Below, piece after piece: positions 1 to 5,286 of a stretch of 7,867 nt of DNA. The DNA comes from Deltaproteobacteria bacterium. Lineage in GTDB: Bacteria; Desulfobacterota; SM23-61. Numbering within the stretch: the first letter of the stretch is position 1; each line of letters starts with the position of its first letter. The notes below the pieces were generated by a model. It had not been told where the DNA came from. It ran no database searches and saw only the letters and a list, made by a program, of their open reading frames with translations. The translations under genes and the position numbers were made by a program. Location: contig JAOUFX010000117.1 of the NCBI GenBank assembly GCA_029857975.1, positions 1 through 7,867 on the forward strand. Direction: 5' to 3'.

Positions 1-561
1 CATCGGGGCGTGTTCGTTCATGGAGTTGGTATACTTGCCTTCGACGATGGTGTCCGCTTCTTGAAAGCCCTTCTCCACGTCGCCGAGACGGATCTTGCGG
101 GTTTTGCCGCTGTCGAACTGGAAGACATTGCCCTCGGGCCGAACTAGGGGGCCTTCCGGCTTCATCGCTTCAAAGGGATCGAAGACCGGGGTCTGCTCCT
201 CGATGCCCAGCTTGATCTTTCCCAGCGCTTCCATCGCCGTATCTTCATCGACGGCCGCCACCGCAGCAATCCGCTCGCCCTTGAACCGGATATGCTCGGG
301 AGTGAAGACCGGCTGGTCGGGAATCAGCCCATAGGCATTTACCCCTGGGACATCCTTGGCCGTGAGGACCCCGGCAACGCCGCCCATTTTTTCAGCGGCG
401 GAAACATCCAGACGCCGGATGACCCCTTTATGGACCGGACTGGTCAGGCACTTGATGTATAGCATCCCCGGACGCTGGATGTCATCCACATAGACGGTCC
501 GACCCGTTACATGGCCGATCCCGTCATATCGCAGTATTGGTTTACCTACATATTCTGTCAT
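1..561 (-). CDS. Molybdenum hydroxylase large (molybdopterin) subunit, CoxL/xanthine dehydrogenase type, N-terminal part
   Basis: The first 187 codons of a Mo-binding subunit; the gene continues past the left edge. Translating the minus strand from the ATG at 559-561 gives a protein starting MTEYVGKPILRYDGIGHVTG. It has the features of the aldehyde oxidase/xanthine dehydrogenase a/b-hammerhead domain: the opening GxGxVTGRTVYVDD, a stretch MLYIKCLTSPVHKG (about 38-51), a hinge with LTAKDVPGVNAYG, and the FKGERIAAVAAVDED segment (about 106-120). The last visible residues, NEHAPM, match the start of the Mo-binding domain (usually E/QxHxxME). Family members are about 750-800 residues, so roughly a quarter is visible; the Mo-binding loops and active-site Glu lie outside. 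The start is supported by GGAAGGAG, 7-8 bases upstream inside the end of the 2Fe-2S gene. The stop of that gene is 5 bases away, so the two are surely co-transcribed. Family assignment is firm; the substrate (CO, purine, aromatic-CoA, aldehyde) cannot be told. Confidence 0.93.
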   Translation of the reverse strand, partial: MTEYVGKPILRYDGIGHVTGRTVYVDDIQRPGMLYIKCLTSPVHKGVIRRLDVSAAEKMGGVAGVLTAKDVPGVNAYGLIPDQPVFTPEHIRFKGERIAAVAAVDEDTAMEALGKIKLGIEEQTPVFDPFEAMKPEGPLVRPEGNVFQFDSGKTRKIRLGDVEKGFQEADTIVEGKYTNSMNEHAPM

Positions 562-566
562 GGTCC

Positions 567-1040
567 TCACTCCTTCCCCTGGCCATGGGCGACTGCTTCA
601 ATAGCCTCGACGATTTCCTGGTAAGCCCCGCACCGGCAGAGGTTGCCCGAGATCGCTTCTACGATCTCTTGGCGGGTAGGCTTGGGATTCTTGTCCAGCA
701 AGGCCTTGGCCGACATCAACATCCCTGGCGTGCAGAAGCCGCACTGAGCCGCATAGTGTTCATGGAACGACTGCTGCAATGGGTGCAGTTTCCCGTCTTG
801 GCTAATTCCTTCTACCGTCTCCACGGCTTTACCGGCGGCGGTCAGCGCGATGGTGAGGCAAGAGCGTACTGGTTCGCCATTGAGTAAAACCGCGCAGGCA
901 CCGCAGTCCCCCGTATCACACCCGCGCTTCACGCTCACCACCCCCAGTTTCTCCCGCAGCACATCGAGGAGGGTGTCGGTAGGCTTGACCAGGGCATCTA
1001 CGGGAAAACCATTCAGGGTAAAAGACAGTGGGTATTTCAT
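567..1040 (-). CDS. Molybdenum hydroxylase small 2Fe-2S subunit, CoxS type
   Basis: A complete 157-residue iron-sulfur subunit that carries electrons from the Mo site to FAD in the heterotrimeric enzyme. All eight cluster ligands are visible. The N-terminal plant-ferredoxin-like domain has Cys41, Cys46, Cys49 (CDTGDCGAC) and Cys61. The C-terminal helical [2Fe-2S]-binding domain has Cys100 and Cys103 (QCGFCTPGM) and Cys135 and Cys137 (GNLCRCGAY). Length is normal for stand-alone small subunits (about 155-165). The ATG at 1038-1040 has GGAGG about 10 bases upstream (TAAGGAGGTAAAGCCACC). It is second in the operon, 15 bases after the FAD subunit and 5 before the Mo subunit. No signal peptide is seen, so the enzyme is expected to be cytoplasmic. 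Very confident of the family; the specific enzyme name is left open. Confidence 0.97.
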   Translation of the reverse strand: MKYPLSFTLNGFPVDALVKPTDTLLDVLREKLGVVSVKRGCDTGDCGACAVLLNGEPVRSCLTIALTAAGKAVETVEGISQDGKLHPLQQSFHEHYAAQCGFCTPGMLMSAKALLDKNPKPTRQEIVEAISGNLCRCGAYQEIVEAIEAVAHGQGKE

Positions 1041-1055
1041 GGTGGCTTTACCTCC

Positions 1056-1910
1056 TTATTCATTCTCAACGCCAGCGGCCTGCGCCAAGGCCCTGGCCAC
1101 CAGCACGGTTCCAGCCTGTTTGCGGTACCAGGCTGTCGCCCGCTGGTCATCCACCGGCTTGCTCGCCGCCACTGCTTCGGTTGCGCATTGGGTAATCAGG
1201 GTCCGGTCAACCTCCTTGCCCTTGAGCAGCCCTTCTGCCCTGGTACATCGGAGCGGCGTTGGCGCCACGGAACCTATAACAATCCGGGCCTCTTTGCATT
1301 TCTTGCCCTCCATCTGCAGGCCAACCGCTGTGTTTACCACCGACAGGGTCATAGCTTTGCGCCGACCCAGCTTTAGGAATACGGTCTTGCCCTTGGGTAC
1401 CGGCACCGAAACCTCGGTAATCAACTCTCCCGGTTTGAGCATGGTCTTACCGGGCCCCTTGAAAAAATCTTTCAGGGCCACCACCCGCTTCCCCTTGGAG
1501 TTCATCAGCAGAAGCTCAGCGTCCATGGCCAGGAGCGGTGTCGCTAGGTCCGCGGCTGGTGAGGCATTGGCCAGGTTGCCCCCAATCGTGGCAGCGGTTC
1601 GAACAGCTGCGGTTCCAGCCTGTCGGGCAGCCTCGGCCAGCGCGCCGCCTTTCCTGGCCACTAGTTTGCTGGCGGCAATCTTGGCCATCGGGGTCGCCGC
1701 GCCAATCAGGAGTTTTCCACCTTTTTCTTTCATGTAGTCCAGCCCTAACCCGCCAATGTAAACAAGAACATCGGGCTTAAGCTCGTAGGAATTAATTTTG
1801 GGAACGAGATCTGTCCCCCCTGCTAGGATGGTAGCCTTTTTGCCATACCGGGCGAGTAACTTGAGAGTTTCCCTAAGGTTCGTTTGCGCAAAATACAAGG
1901 TATCTTTCAT
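1056..1910 (-). CDS. Molybdenum hydroxylase medium FAD-binding subunit, CoxM type
   Basis: The FAD subunit (284 residues from the chosen start) of the same enzyme; it passes electrons from the 2Fe-2S clusters to the final acceptor. Both FAD signatures of the CoxM/xanthine dehydrogenase FAD family are visible: AGGTDL at 30-35 and TIGGNLANASPAAD at 108-121, followed by a C-terminal CO-dehydrogenase flavoprotein domain (about 173-280, with RKAMTLSVVNTAVGL and VIGSVAPTPLR). Length is typical (about 280-290). An in-frame ATG 18 bases upstream (1926-1928) would give 290 residues, but it has no Shine-Dalgarno, whereas AAGGGGGGTG sits just before the ATG at 1908-1910, so I use the latter. It is the first gene of the operon and its leader runs about 127 bases to the promoter at 2044-2072. 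The gene order FAD, 2Fe-2S, Mo is that of the classic coxMSL operon, but this order is shared by many hydroxylases of other substrates. Confidence 0.95.
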   Translation of the reverse strand: MKDTLYFAQTNLRETLKLLARYGKKATILAGGTDLVPKINSYELKPDVLVYIGGLGLDYMKEKGGKLLIGAATPMAKIAASKLVARKGGALAEAARQAGTAAVRTAATIGGNLANASPAADLATPLLAMDAELLLMNSKGKRVVALKDFFKGPGKTMLKPGELITEVSVPVPKGKTVFLKLGRRKAMTLSVVNTAVGLQMEGKKCKEARIVIGSVAPTPLRCTRAEGLLKGKEVDRTLITQCATEAVAASKPVDDQRATAWYRKQAGTVLVARALAQAAGVENE

Positions 1911-1913
1911 CTT

Positions 1914-1923
1914 CACCCCCCTT
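1914..1923 (-). promoter_or_regulatory. Ribosome binding site deciding the FAD-subunit start
   Basis: The minus strand reads AGGGGGGTGAAG immediately before the ATG at 1908-1910. The competing ATG at 1926-1928 has nothing purine-rich at the right distance. This supports the 284-residue start. Confidence 0.6.
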
Positions 1924-1935
1924 TTCATCGCATGA

Positions 1936-1949
1936 CCAAACTCGTTTGG
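1936..1949. promoter_or_regulatory. Dyad CCAAAC-TC-GTTTGG in the hydroxylase leader, possible operator
   Basis: Two 6-bp arms in inverted orientation around a 2-bp centre, about 90 bases downstream of the predicted transcription start and 26 bases before the FAD-subunit ATG. It could be a repressor site or a small RNA hairpin; a dyad this short can also be chance. There is no regulator gene in the window to pair with it. Confidence 0.25.
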
Positions 1950-2043
1950 GACTTACGCCGGGTAACGACATTCCGACGGGTGCTGTCTCTACATCAACTG
2001 CTTTCATTTTAGCATCCATTCTTCGGTTTTATCCTGGGGGGTA

Positions 2044-2072
2044 ACTATATTATTTCCAATTTTCCAAGTCAA
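2044..2072 (-). promoter_or_regulatory. Sigma-70-like promoter of the molybdenum hydroxylase operon
   Basis: On the minus strand TTGACT (2067-2072, 5 of 6 consensus) is followed after exactly 17 bases by TATAGT (2044-2049, 5 of 6). It points at the FAD-subunit gene, with the transcription start expected near 2037. The spacer is AT-rich. No other comparably good promoter lies between this point and the operon. Confidence 0.65.
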
Positions 2073-2130
2073 TAAGAATTTATGGCCCTTCACTTTTCAA
2101 TAGGTTGATGAATTTACTTTGATTAACGGA

Positions 2131-2186
2131 GCTCGGACGGGAGGGTGATGAAAGAGGGGACGAGAGATTCACCCTCCCGTCCGAGC
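2131..2186. repeat. Perfect 18-bp stem-loop (inverted repeat)
   Basis: The arm GCTCGGACGGGAGGGTGA (2131-2148) is exactly complementary to TCACCCTCCCGTCCGAGC (2169-2186), with a 20-base loop. It is followed by GC-rich sequence able to form a further small stem (CCGGG 2186-2190 with CCCGG 2200-2204). No run of T follows on either strand, so it is not a typical intrinsic terminator. It sits about 60 bases upstream of the hydroxylase promoter. It may be a dispersed REP-like repeat or an RNA-processing hairpin. Confidence 0.85.
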
Positions 2187-2311
2187 CGGGCAGCCTCTTC
2201 CCGGACCCGGCGGGGGGCTTCAGCCGAGAATGCCCAGCCTTCTTCCGATCCCGCCTTTCCTTTGCTGAAGTGAAGTGGAAAGTCTCTTTGGACATCTTAT
2301 TCCCGCGACGC

Positions 2312-2392
2312 TTCCTCGTTCATCCCCCCTTCCGTCCAGGTCGAGTTAATGAATTCGCATTCGTTGTTAAAAAAGTGAAGGGGGGCGAGGAA
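2312..2392. repeat. Imperfect inverted repeat TTCCTCG/CCCCCCTTC
   Basis: TTCCTCG (2312-2318) plus CCCCCCTTC (2324-2332), split by a 5-base bulge, pair with GAAGGGGGG plus CGAGGAA (2377-2392). The loop of about 44 bases is AT-rich. It lies downstream of the purH remnant when read on the minus strand and may be a leftover of its 3' untranslated region. Next to it, 2411-2426 holds a short CCGCAAT tandem. Apart from this and the stem-loop at 2131-2186, I see no gene between 2073 and 2428. Confidence 0.4.
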
Positions 2393-2428
2393 CGCATGGG
2401 GAATTCCAAATTCCGCAATCCGCAATGA

Positions 2429-2584
2429 TCAGTGTTTGAACGCTCGCTGACCGGTGAAGACCATCGTCACCTGTGGCTTGGCTTCGTTGCAGGCTTGAAT
2501 CGATTCAAAGTCCCGGTCGGATCCTCCGGGATGAACAATAGCCGTAACGCCCTCTTTAATTCCCACATCTACGCCATCACGTTT
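2429..2584 (-). pseudogene. purH: purH remnant: C-terminus of AICAR transformylase/IMP cyclohydrolase
   Basis: The last 51 codons plus TGA of a PurH protein, too short to appear as a normal gene. Reading the minus strand gives [20 protein letters not shown], then [13 protein letters not shown], ending [11 protein letters not shown]. This matches the invariant C-terminus of the bifunctional purine enzyme (FPF-RDG...GVTAIIQPGGS-RD...MVFTG-RHFRH). Full-length PurH is about 510-530 residues, so some 90% is missing, including the catalytic Lys-His of the transformylase and the whole cyclohydrolase domain. The reading frame is intact up to CGT (Arg) at 2579-2581. Family members usually have FPF before this RDG, but here the frame runs straight into the transposase element's left inverted repeat. 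With no start or promoter it cannot be functional. It must come from rearrangement, not decay by point mutation. Confidence 0.88.
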
Positions 2585-2585
2585 A

Positions 2586-2603
2586 TTTGGGGACGTTGTT
2601 TAC
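2586..2603 (+). repeat. Left 18-bp terminal inverted repeat
   Basis: TTTGGGGACGTTGTTTAC, perfect inverted match to 3638-3655. Just inside, ACGTT (2593-2597) can pair with AACGT (2605-2609), so this end can also fold on itself, and a GTAG tetranucleotide follows at 2612-2615. Its last bases supply most of the transposase promoter -35 box. Confidence 0.85.
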
Positions 2604-2627
2604 AAACGTAAGTAGTAATGCTATAAA
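2599..2627 (+). promoter_or_regulatory. Transposase promoter overlapping the left inverted repeat
   Basis: TTTACA (2599-2604, 5 of 6 to TTGACA), a 17-base spacer and TATAAA (2622-2627, 5 of 6). Five of the six -35 bases lie inside the terminal repeat. A transposase bound to its own end would therefore mask its promoter, a plausible self-limiting control (inference). Confidence 0.6.
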
Positions 2628-2654
2628 GGGAAGAAAATATTTGAGGGAGGGGAC

Positions 2655-3629
2655 ATGCCACGGCAAGCGAGGCTGGATGTAGCTGGAACTTTGCATCATA
2701 TCATTCTCCGGGGTATCGAAAAGAGGCAAATTTTTGATGACAACTTGGATCGAGAGACCTTTGTCAACCGCATGGGACAGTTGGCTTTGGAGACAAAGAC
2801 GAAGATATATGCCTGGTCTTTATTGACCAATCACGCCCATCTTCTAATGCGAAGCGGGCCGGAAGGATTGCCTCAGTACATGCGCCGATTGTTAACGGGT
2901 TATGCGCAGGCGTATAACCGGCGCCATAAACGATATGGTCATCTATTCCAGAATCGATACAAGTCTATTGTTTGCGAGGAGGATGTTTATTTTCAGGAAT
3001 TGGCCCGCTATATCCATCTGAACCCTTTTCGTGCAGGGTTGGTTCAGAATTTGGAGCAGTTGGATCGGTATCTTTGGTCAGGCCACGGCGTTCTGATAGG
3101 AAAGGTGAACTATTCTTGGCAGGATGCGGATTACGTGTTGTCCTGGTTTGGGAAAAGAGCCGGGCAGGCCCGGAGAATATACCGTCGTTTTATTTCTGAG
3201 GGGATCAAGCAGGGGCATCGGCCGGAACTGGTGGGCGGTGGTCTGATTCGCTCTTTAGGGGGCTGGTCAGCCGTGAAAAGTCTTCGCCGGTCTGGGCAGA
3301 ACGTCCTGACGGATGAACGGATTTTAGGGACCGATGATTTTGTGGAAAGAGTGCTGGGAGAAGCCGATCTCAGCGCTAAACGTTTGTTTTCTTCTCGATT
3401 GAGGGACAAAGAGGTGCGGCAACACATAGAGGAAAAATGTAAGAAAGAAGGAATTTTCATGCGGGAATTGCAGATGGGGAGTCGTCGTGGGGTGATTCCG
3501 GGGATTCGATCGGATTTAGCCTGGAAACTGGCCCGGGATTGGGGGATTCCTCTGGCGGAAATTGCGCGCCAACTGGGCGTTTCGACCTCGGCCATCTCGC
3601 AGATCTTGCTCAGAAGATCAAAAGCTTAA
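2655..3629 (+). CDS. IS200-like / REP-associated tyrosine (Y1, HUH) transposase
   Basis: A 324-residue single-strand DNA transposase or REP-processing enzyme. The Y1 domain (about 1-135) opens MPRQARLDVAGTLHHIILRG and has the HUH metal-binding pair His60-Ala-His62 (TNHAHLLM) and the RAYT-typical NRRHKRYGHLFQNRYKS (88-104). The candidate nucleophile is Tyr119 in RYIHLNPFRAGLV, the place of the catalytic Tyr in RAYTs. The C-terminal third ends in a predicted helix-turn-helix (about 297-320, IPLAEIARQLGVSTSAISQI), resembling the DnaA-C-terminal-like extension of many long RAYTs. All catalytic residues are present, so it looks intact. Start: ATG at 2655 preceded by GAGGGAGGGG. It sits alone within 18-bp inverted repeats, its stop only 8 bases before the right one, and has no TnpB partner. 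Family is certain; present activity is unknown. Confidence 0.95.
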   Translation: MPRQARLDVAGTLHHIILRGIEKRQIFDDNLDRETFVNRMGQLALETKTKIYAWSLLTNHAHLLMRSGPEGLPQYMRRLLTGYAQAYNRRHKRYGHLFQNRYKSIVCEEDVYFQELARYIHLNPFRAGLVQNLEQLDRYLWSGHGVLIGKVNYSWQDADYVLSWFGKRAGQARRIYRRFISEGIKQGHRPELVGGGLIRSLGGWSAVKSLRRSGQNVLTDERILGTDDFVERVLGEADLSAKRLFSSRLRDKEVRQHIEEKCKKEGIFMRELQMGSRRGVIPGIRSDLAWKLARDWGIPLAEIARQLGVSTSAISQILLRRSKA

Positions 3630-3637
3630 TTAAGATA

Positions 3638-3655
3638 GTAAACAACGTCCCCAAA
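3638..3655 (-). repeat. Right 18-bp terminal inverted repeat
   Basis: GTAAACAACGTCCCCAAA, exact reverse complement of 2586-2603. Between it and the transposase stop lies a perfect 10-bp palindrome, CTTAATTAAG (3625-3634), which includes the TAA stop. The PIN toxin remnant starts directly at its outer edge. Confidence 0.85.
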
Positions 3656-3774
3656 AAGATGCTTTACATTTAGCGATTGCTCATATGGAAGGTTTGACCT
3701 TTGTAACCGCCGATCAGGGACTTGCGGAATCGGCCAAGTTCCTCGCCCTGGAGGCCGTGGTGCTGAAAAAGTGA
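3656..3774 (+). pseudogene. PIN-domain (VapC-like) toxin remnant, C-terminal 39 codons
   Basis: Reading in frame from the edge of the right inverted repeat gives (K)DALHLAIAHMEGLTFVTAD, then QGLAESAKFLALEAVVLKK and TGA. The DALHLA...TADQ pattern is the usual C-terminal half of PIN ribonucleases: the Asp of DALHLA and the Asp of TAD are the third and fourth acidic residues of the metal-binding site. VapC toxins are about 130 residues, so the first two-thirds, including the first acidic residues, are gone. There is no start, Shine-Dalgarno or antitoxin gene, so it cannot act as a toxin. Like the purH piece on the other side it has lost its 5' end at the transposase element. Identification rests on about 39 residues, so VapC versus another PIN subfamily is uncertain. 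Confidence 0.75.
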
Positions 3775-3971
3775 AAATTTGCCGAAGGCTTGCCTCTTGC
3801 CGCAGGGGATTTATCTTATCTCCATGTCTAGCCCAGAATTAAATATAGCGCCCCCCGCCTTCCGCATAGCGATTAGCCATTGCGGAGCAAAAGCATACAT
3901 CGCTTCGAATTGAATATATGCATATGAAATCTTGACCTTCCCCAGTCGCCTGATAGTTAAAGATATATAGC
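3775..3971. other. Non-coding stretch between the PIN remnant and the MITE
   Basis: No credible gene. It contains TCCGCA...TGCGGA (3861-3866 with 3881-3886) as a short inverted repeat and a CGCATAGCG 9-mer (3863-3871) that recurs at 7708-7716. A 10-bp palindrome ATATGCATAT (3916-3925) is also present. None of these is clearly functional. Confidence 0.5.
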
Positions 3972-4090
3972 GAGCCTGTCGAAAAACCCTAAAACTGGCT
4001 ATTTAGTAATCTTCTGTGGCTTTTAAGCAGTTGCTTTTTAACGAAGCTAAAATTGCCAGAATTGGCCTTTGGGACTTTTTCGACAGTCTC
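3972..4090. mobile_element. MITE-like 119-bp element with terminal inverted repeats
   Basis: The left end GAGCCTGTCGAAAAACCC (3972-3989) matches the reverse complement of the right end GGGACTTTTTCGACAGTCTC (4071-4090) with one substitution and a 2-base gap. The core CTGTCGAAAAA/TTTTTCGACAG is perfect. Similarity continues inward (CTGGC at 3995-3999 against GCCAG at 4055-4059, followed by ATTTAG-like sequence). Both flanks read AGC (3969-3971 and 4091-4093), a possible 3-bp target duplication. It has no coding capacity, so it would need a transposase supplied in trans. Its family is not identified here. Confidence 0.55.
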
Positions 4091-4119
4091 AGCAGATTCA
4101 TGTAATTTCGAACATCAGA

Positions 4120-4148
4120 AAAGGCAGGGCGTTAATGCCCCTGCCTTT
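4120..4148 (-). terminator. Intrinsic terminator of the secreted-protein gene
   Basis: AAAGGCAGGG (4120-4129) pairs with CCCTGCCTTT (4139-4148) around a 9-base loop. Read on the minus strand the stem is followed by a short T run (CTTTTCTG), and it lies about 108 bases past the stop at 4257. The plus strand has no T run. The stem closely resembles the terminator at 7283-7314. Confidence 0.65.
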
Positions 4149-4256
4149 CCGGGTTCGCCCTCTGAATGCCATGCCGATAGTTCAAAGGTTTCCGTTGACC
4201 CTTATTAATAGGCCAATCCTTTGCAGTTTTGCAGTGTCAAAACCAATTTCAAAACC

Positions 4257-4886
4257 CTATTTTTTTAATTCATAGGAAACCAATTCCCAATCTCCCCTCT
4301 CATCAGGATACTCACTGTAACCCTTCTCATACTGGCATTTCACGAAGTTTTTTACTTCTGGCGAATACCAGTACCAGGCCTTGTTTTCTCCGCTGCTGCC
4401 AAGGCCAAGGCTTCGCACGAATTTATATTCCAACTTGATGGCTTTGAATTTGCCTGCACGAACTTCAACCTCTTCCCACCCCAAACTCCGGAAAGTTTCT
4501 TGGTATTCAGCTCTACCTGTACCCCCCCAGCCCACCTCATTTCGTTCGAATAACCCCTTCCATTGCTTTCCCGAAGTCAAGGGGAAATTCAGAATCTTCT
4601 TACGGAACCCCCTGTAGTCTTGACGCTTATCTTTTTCCAACAAATATTTAACATTAAGGGTTGACCTTTCGAATAAGGCAATTCCAGAGGCATCTTTGGG
4701 GAATATCCCCCCTGAAAACTTAACGGAAAAGCACTGGGCATCACAGCCAATGACTTCCATCGGCCCTTCCCGATCGAAAACCCATTTGTCTCCCACATTC
4801 CAGACCGGCGCTTCAATCTTTTCTTGCGCAAATACCATTGTCGGAAGAAACAATACCCACCATCCTAAGAAAATGATCTTCTTCAT
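4257..4886 (-). CDS. Secreted protein of unknown function
   Basis: A 209-residue protein with a clear signal peptide: KK at 2-3, a hydrophobic core IIFLGWWVLFLP (4-15) and a cleavage site after VFA (Ala20, Gln21 next), so it is probably periplasmic or exported. There is no lipobox Cys at the cleavage site, so it is not a lipoprotein. The mature part begins with WNVGDKWVFDREG (29-41), typical of small beta-rich exported proteins. It later has FPLTSGKQW, VRAGKFKAIKLEY and WYWYSPEVKNFVKCQYE. This W-x-x-G-x-x-W...AG-F-A-K...W-Y-SP-V pattern recurs in uncharacterised exported proteins, loosely like DUF3108, and I do not assign a function. Cysteines are at 48, 52 and 184, so a 48-52 disulfide is possible. 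Start: the ATG at 4884-4886 has AAAGGAGG about 11 bases upstream. It is divergent from the 655-residue TolB/TPR gene. Confidence 0.85.
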   Translation of the reverse strand: MKKIIFLGWWVLFLPTMVFAQEKIEAPVWNVGDKWVFDREGPMEVIGCDAQCFSVKFSGGIFPKDASGIALFERSTLNVKYLLEKDKRQDYRGFRKKILNFPLTSGKQWKGLFERNEVGWGGTGRAEYQETFRSLGWEEVEVRAGKFKAIKLEYKFVRSLGLGSSGENKAWYWYSPEVKNFVKCQYEKGYSEYPDERGDWELVSYELKK

Positions 4887-5042
4887 TATTTTTTTACCCT
4901 CCTTTCAGGGAAATGATTGAAAAGCAGAAAGCTTCCAGTGGAATTAAGTGGCTAGGCTTCCCCAAAGGGAAATCAAAACCTTTGGAGGTTTCATTTGCCC
5001 ATTTTGCAAAACTATCTCATAGGACATCACCTCCTTTTACAC

Positions 5043-5071
5043 GTTATAGAAGATATTAGTAACTTTTTGAA
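5043..5071 (-). promoter_or_regulatory. Candidate promoter of the secreted-protein gene
   Basis: On the minus strand TTCAAA (5066-5071, 4 of 6), a 17-base spacer and TATAAC (5043-5048, 5 of 6). Transcription would start near 5036, right at the AAAGGAGGTGATG sequence, leaving a leader of about 150 bases. Confidence 0.4.
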
Positions 5072-5161
5072 TTTATGTAACAAATCATCTTATCTAAATA
5101 CCCTTTACCTACTAATAAAGTTTTCTATGACGATAACTCACCGATCATTGAAAAAATTCTG

Positions 5162-5188
5162 TTGCCATTATTACCTTTCTGATATAAT
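5162..5188 (+). promoter_or_regulatory. Candidate extended -10 promoter of the TolB/TPR gene
   Basis: TGATATAAT (5180-5188) is a perfect extended -10 element. TTGCCA (5162-5167, 5 of 6) lies upstream, but the spacer is only 15 bases, short for sigma-70; the extended -10 may compensate. The transcript would start around 5195 and run about 90 bases to the ATG. Confidence 0.55.
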
Positions 5189-5189
5189 A

Positions 5190-5262
5190 CTGACGGGTAC
5201 GAACCGTCCCGAACGTCAGATTATTTTGGGACATTCCCTAACCCCCGAAAAAATCTCGGGTT
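5190..5262 (+). promoter_or_regulatory. Leader with two small hairpins before the TolB/TPR gene
   Basis: CTGACG (5190-5195) can pair with CGTCAG (5214-5219), or the overlapping GACGG (5192-5196) with CCGTC (5204-5208), so the two folds exclude each other. The first is followed by ATTATTTT, loosely terminator-like. A second stem pairs AACCC-CCGA (5240-5248) with TCGGGTT (5256-5262). This could be an attenuator or a translational leader; the stems are short, so confidence is low. Confidence 0.3.
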
Positions 5263-5286
5263 ACATCCGGGGCCGTAGGGGTAAAA

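Larger units (their letters stand above)
2586..3655 (+). mobile_element. IS200-like/REP-associated Y1 transposase element with 18-bp inverted ends
   Basis: A 1,070-bp unit bounded by TTTGGGGACGTTGTTTAC (2586-2603) and its exact reverse complement (3638-3655), containing one transposase gene and its promoter. No target-site duplication is seen, as expected for HUH single-strand transposition. Simple long inverted repeats are not typical of IS200/IS605 ends; inverted flanking repeats are known for REP-associated transposases (RAYTs), which act on short palindromic repeats. Both outer flanks are beheaded genes (purH on the left, a PIN toxin on the right). The boundaries are inferred from the repeats and from where the coding similarity stops. 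Confidence 0.7.
4887..5286. other. Divergent intergenic region with leader hairpins
   Basis: A 400-base AT-rich gap between two divergent genes. It holds candidate promoters for both strands (5043-5071 and 5162-5188). On the minus side is a hairpin AAACCT-TTGG-AGGTTT (4976-4991). There is also a perfect anti-16S match AAAGGAGGTGAT (5026-5037) that lies too far from the 4886 start to serve it. A 108-codon plus-strand reading frame crosses the region (4995-5321) but overlaps the plus promoter and the large gene and looks like chance. Confidence 0.5.

Noticed and set aside
850..1737. 295-codon plus-strand frame opposite the 2Fe-2S and FAD subunit genes
   Set aside because: Antisense to two unmistakable genes; its Ser/Ala/Arg-rich sequence is typical of a GC-driven shadow frame.
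1873..2019. Short reading frame in the hydroxylase leader (starts MDAKMKAVDVETAP)
   Set aside because: 48 codons, weak ribosome site, overlaps the FAD-subunit gene out of frame, no recognisable motif; considered as a leader peptide but not supported.
1911..2043. Molybdenum-cofactor riboswitch in the hydroxylase leader
   Set aside because: The leader of about 127 bases shows only one short dyad and no extended multi-stem fold that I can recognise as the Moco motif; a covariance-model search would be the deciding test.
2080..2295. 71-codon minus-strand reading frame across the perfect stem-loop
   Set aside because: No Shine-Dalgarno, low-complexity Ser/Pro/Arg content, and a third of it is the 18-bp hairpin; no family resemblance.
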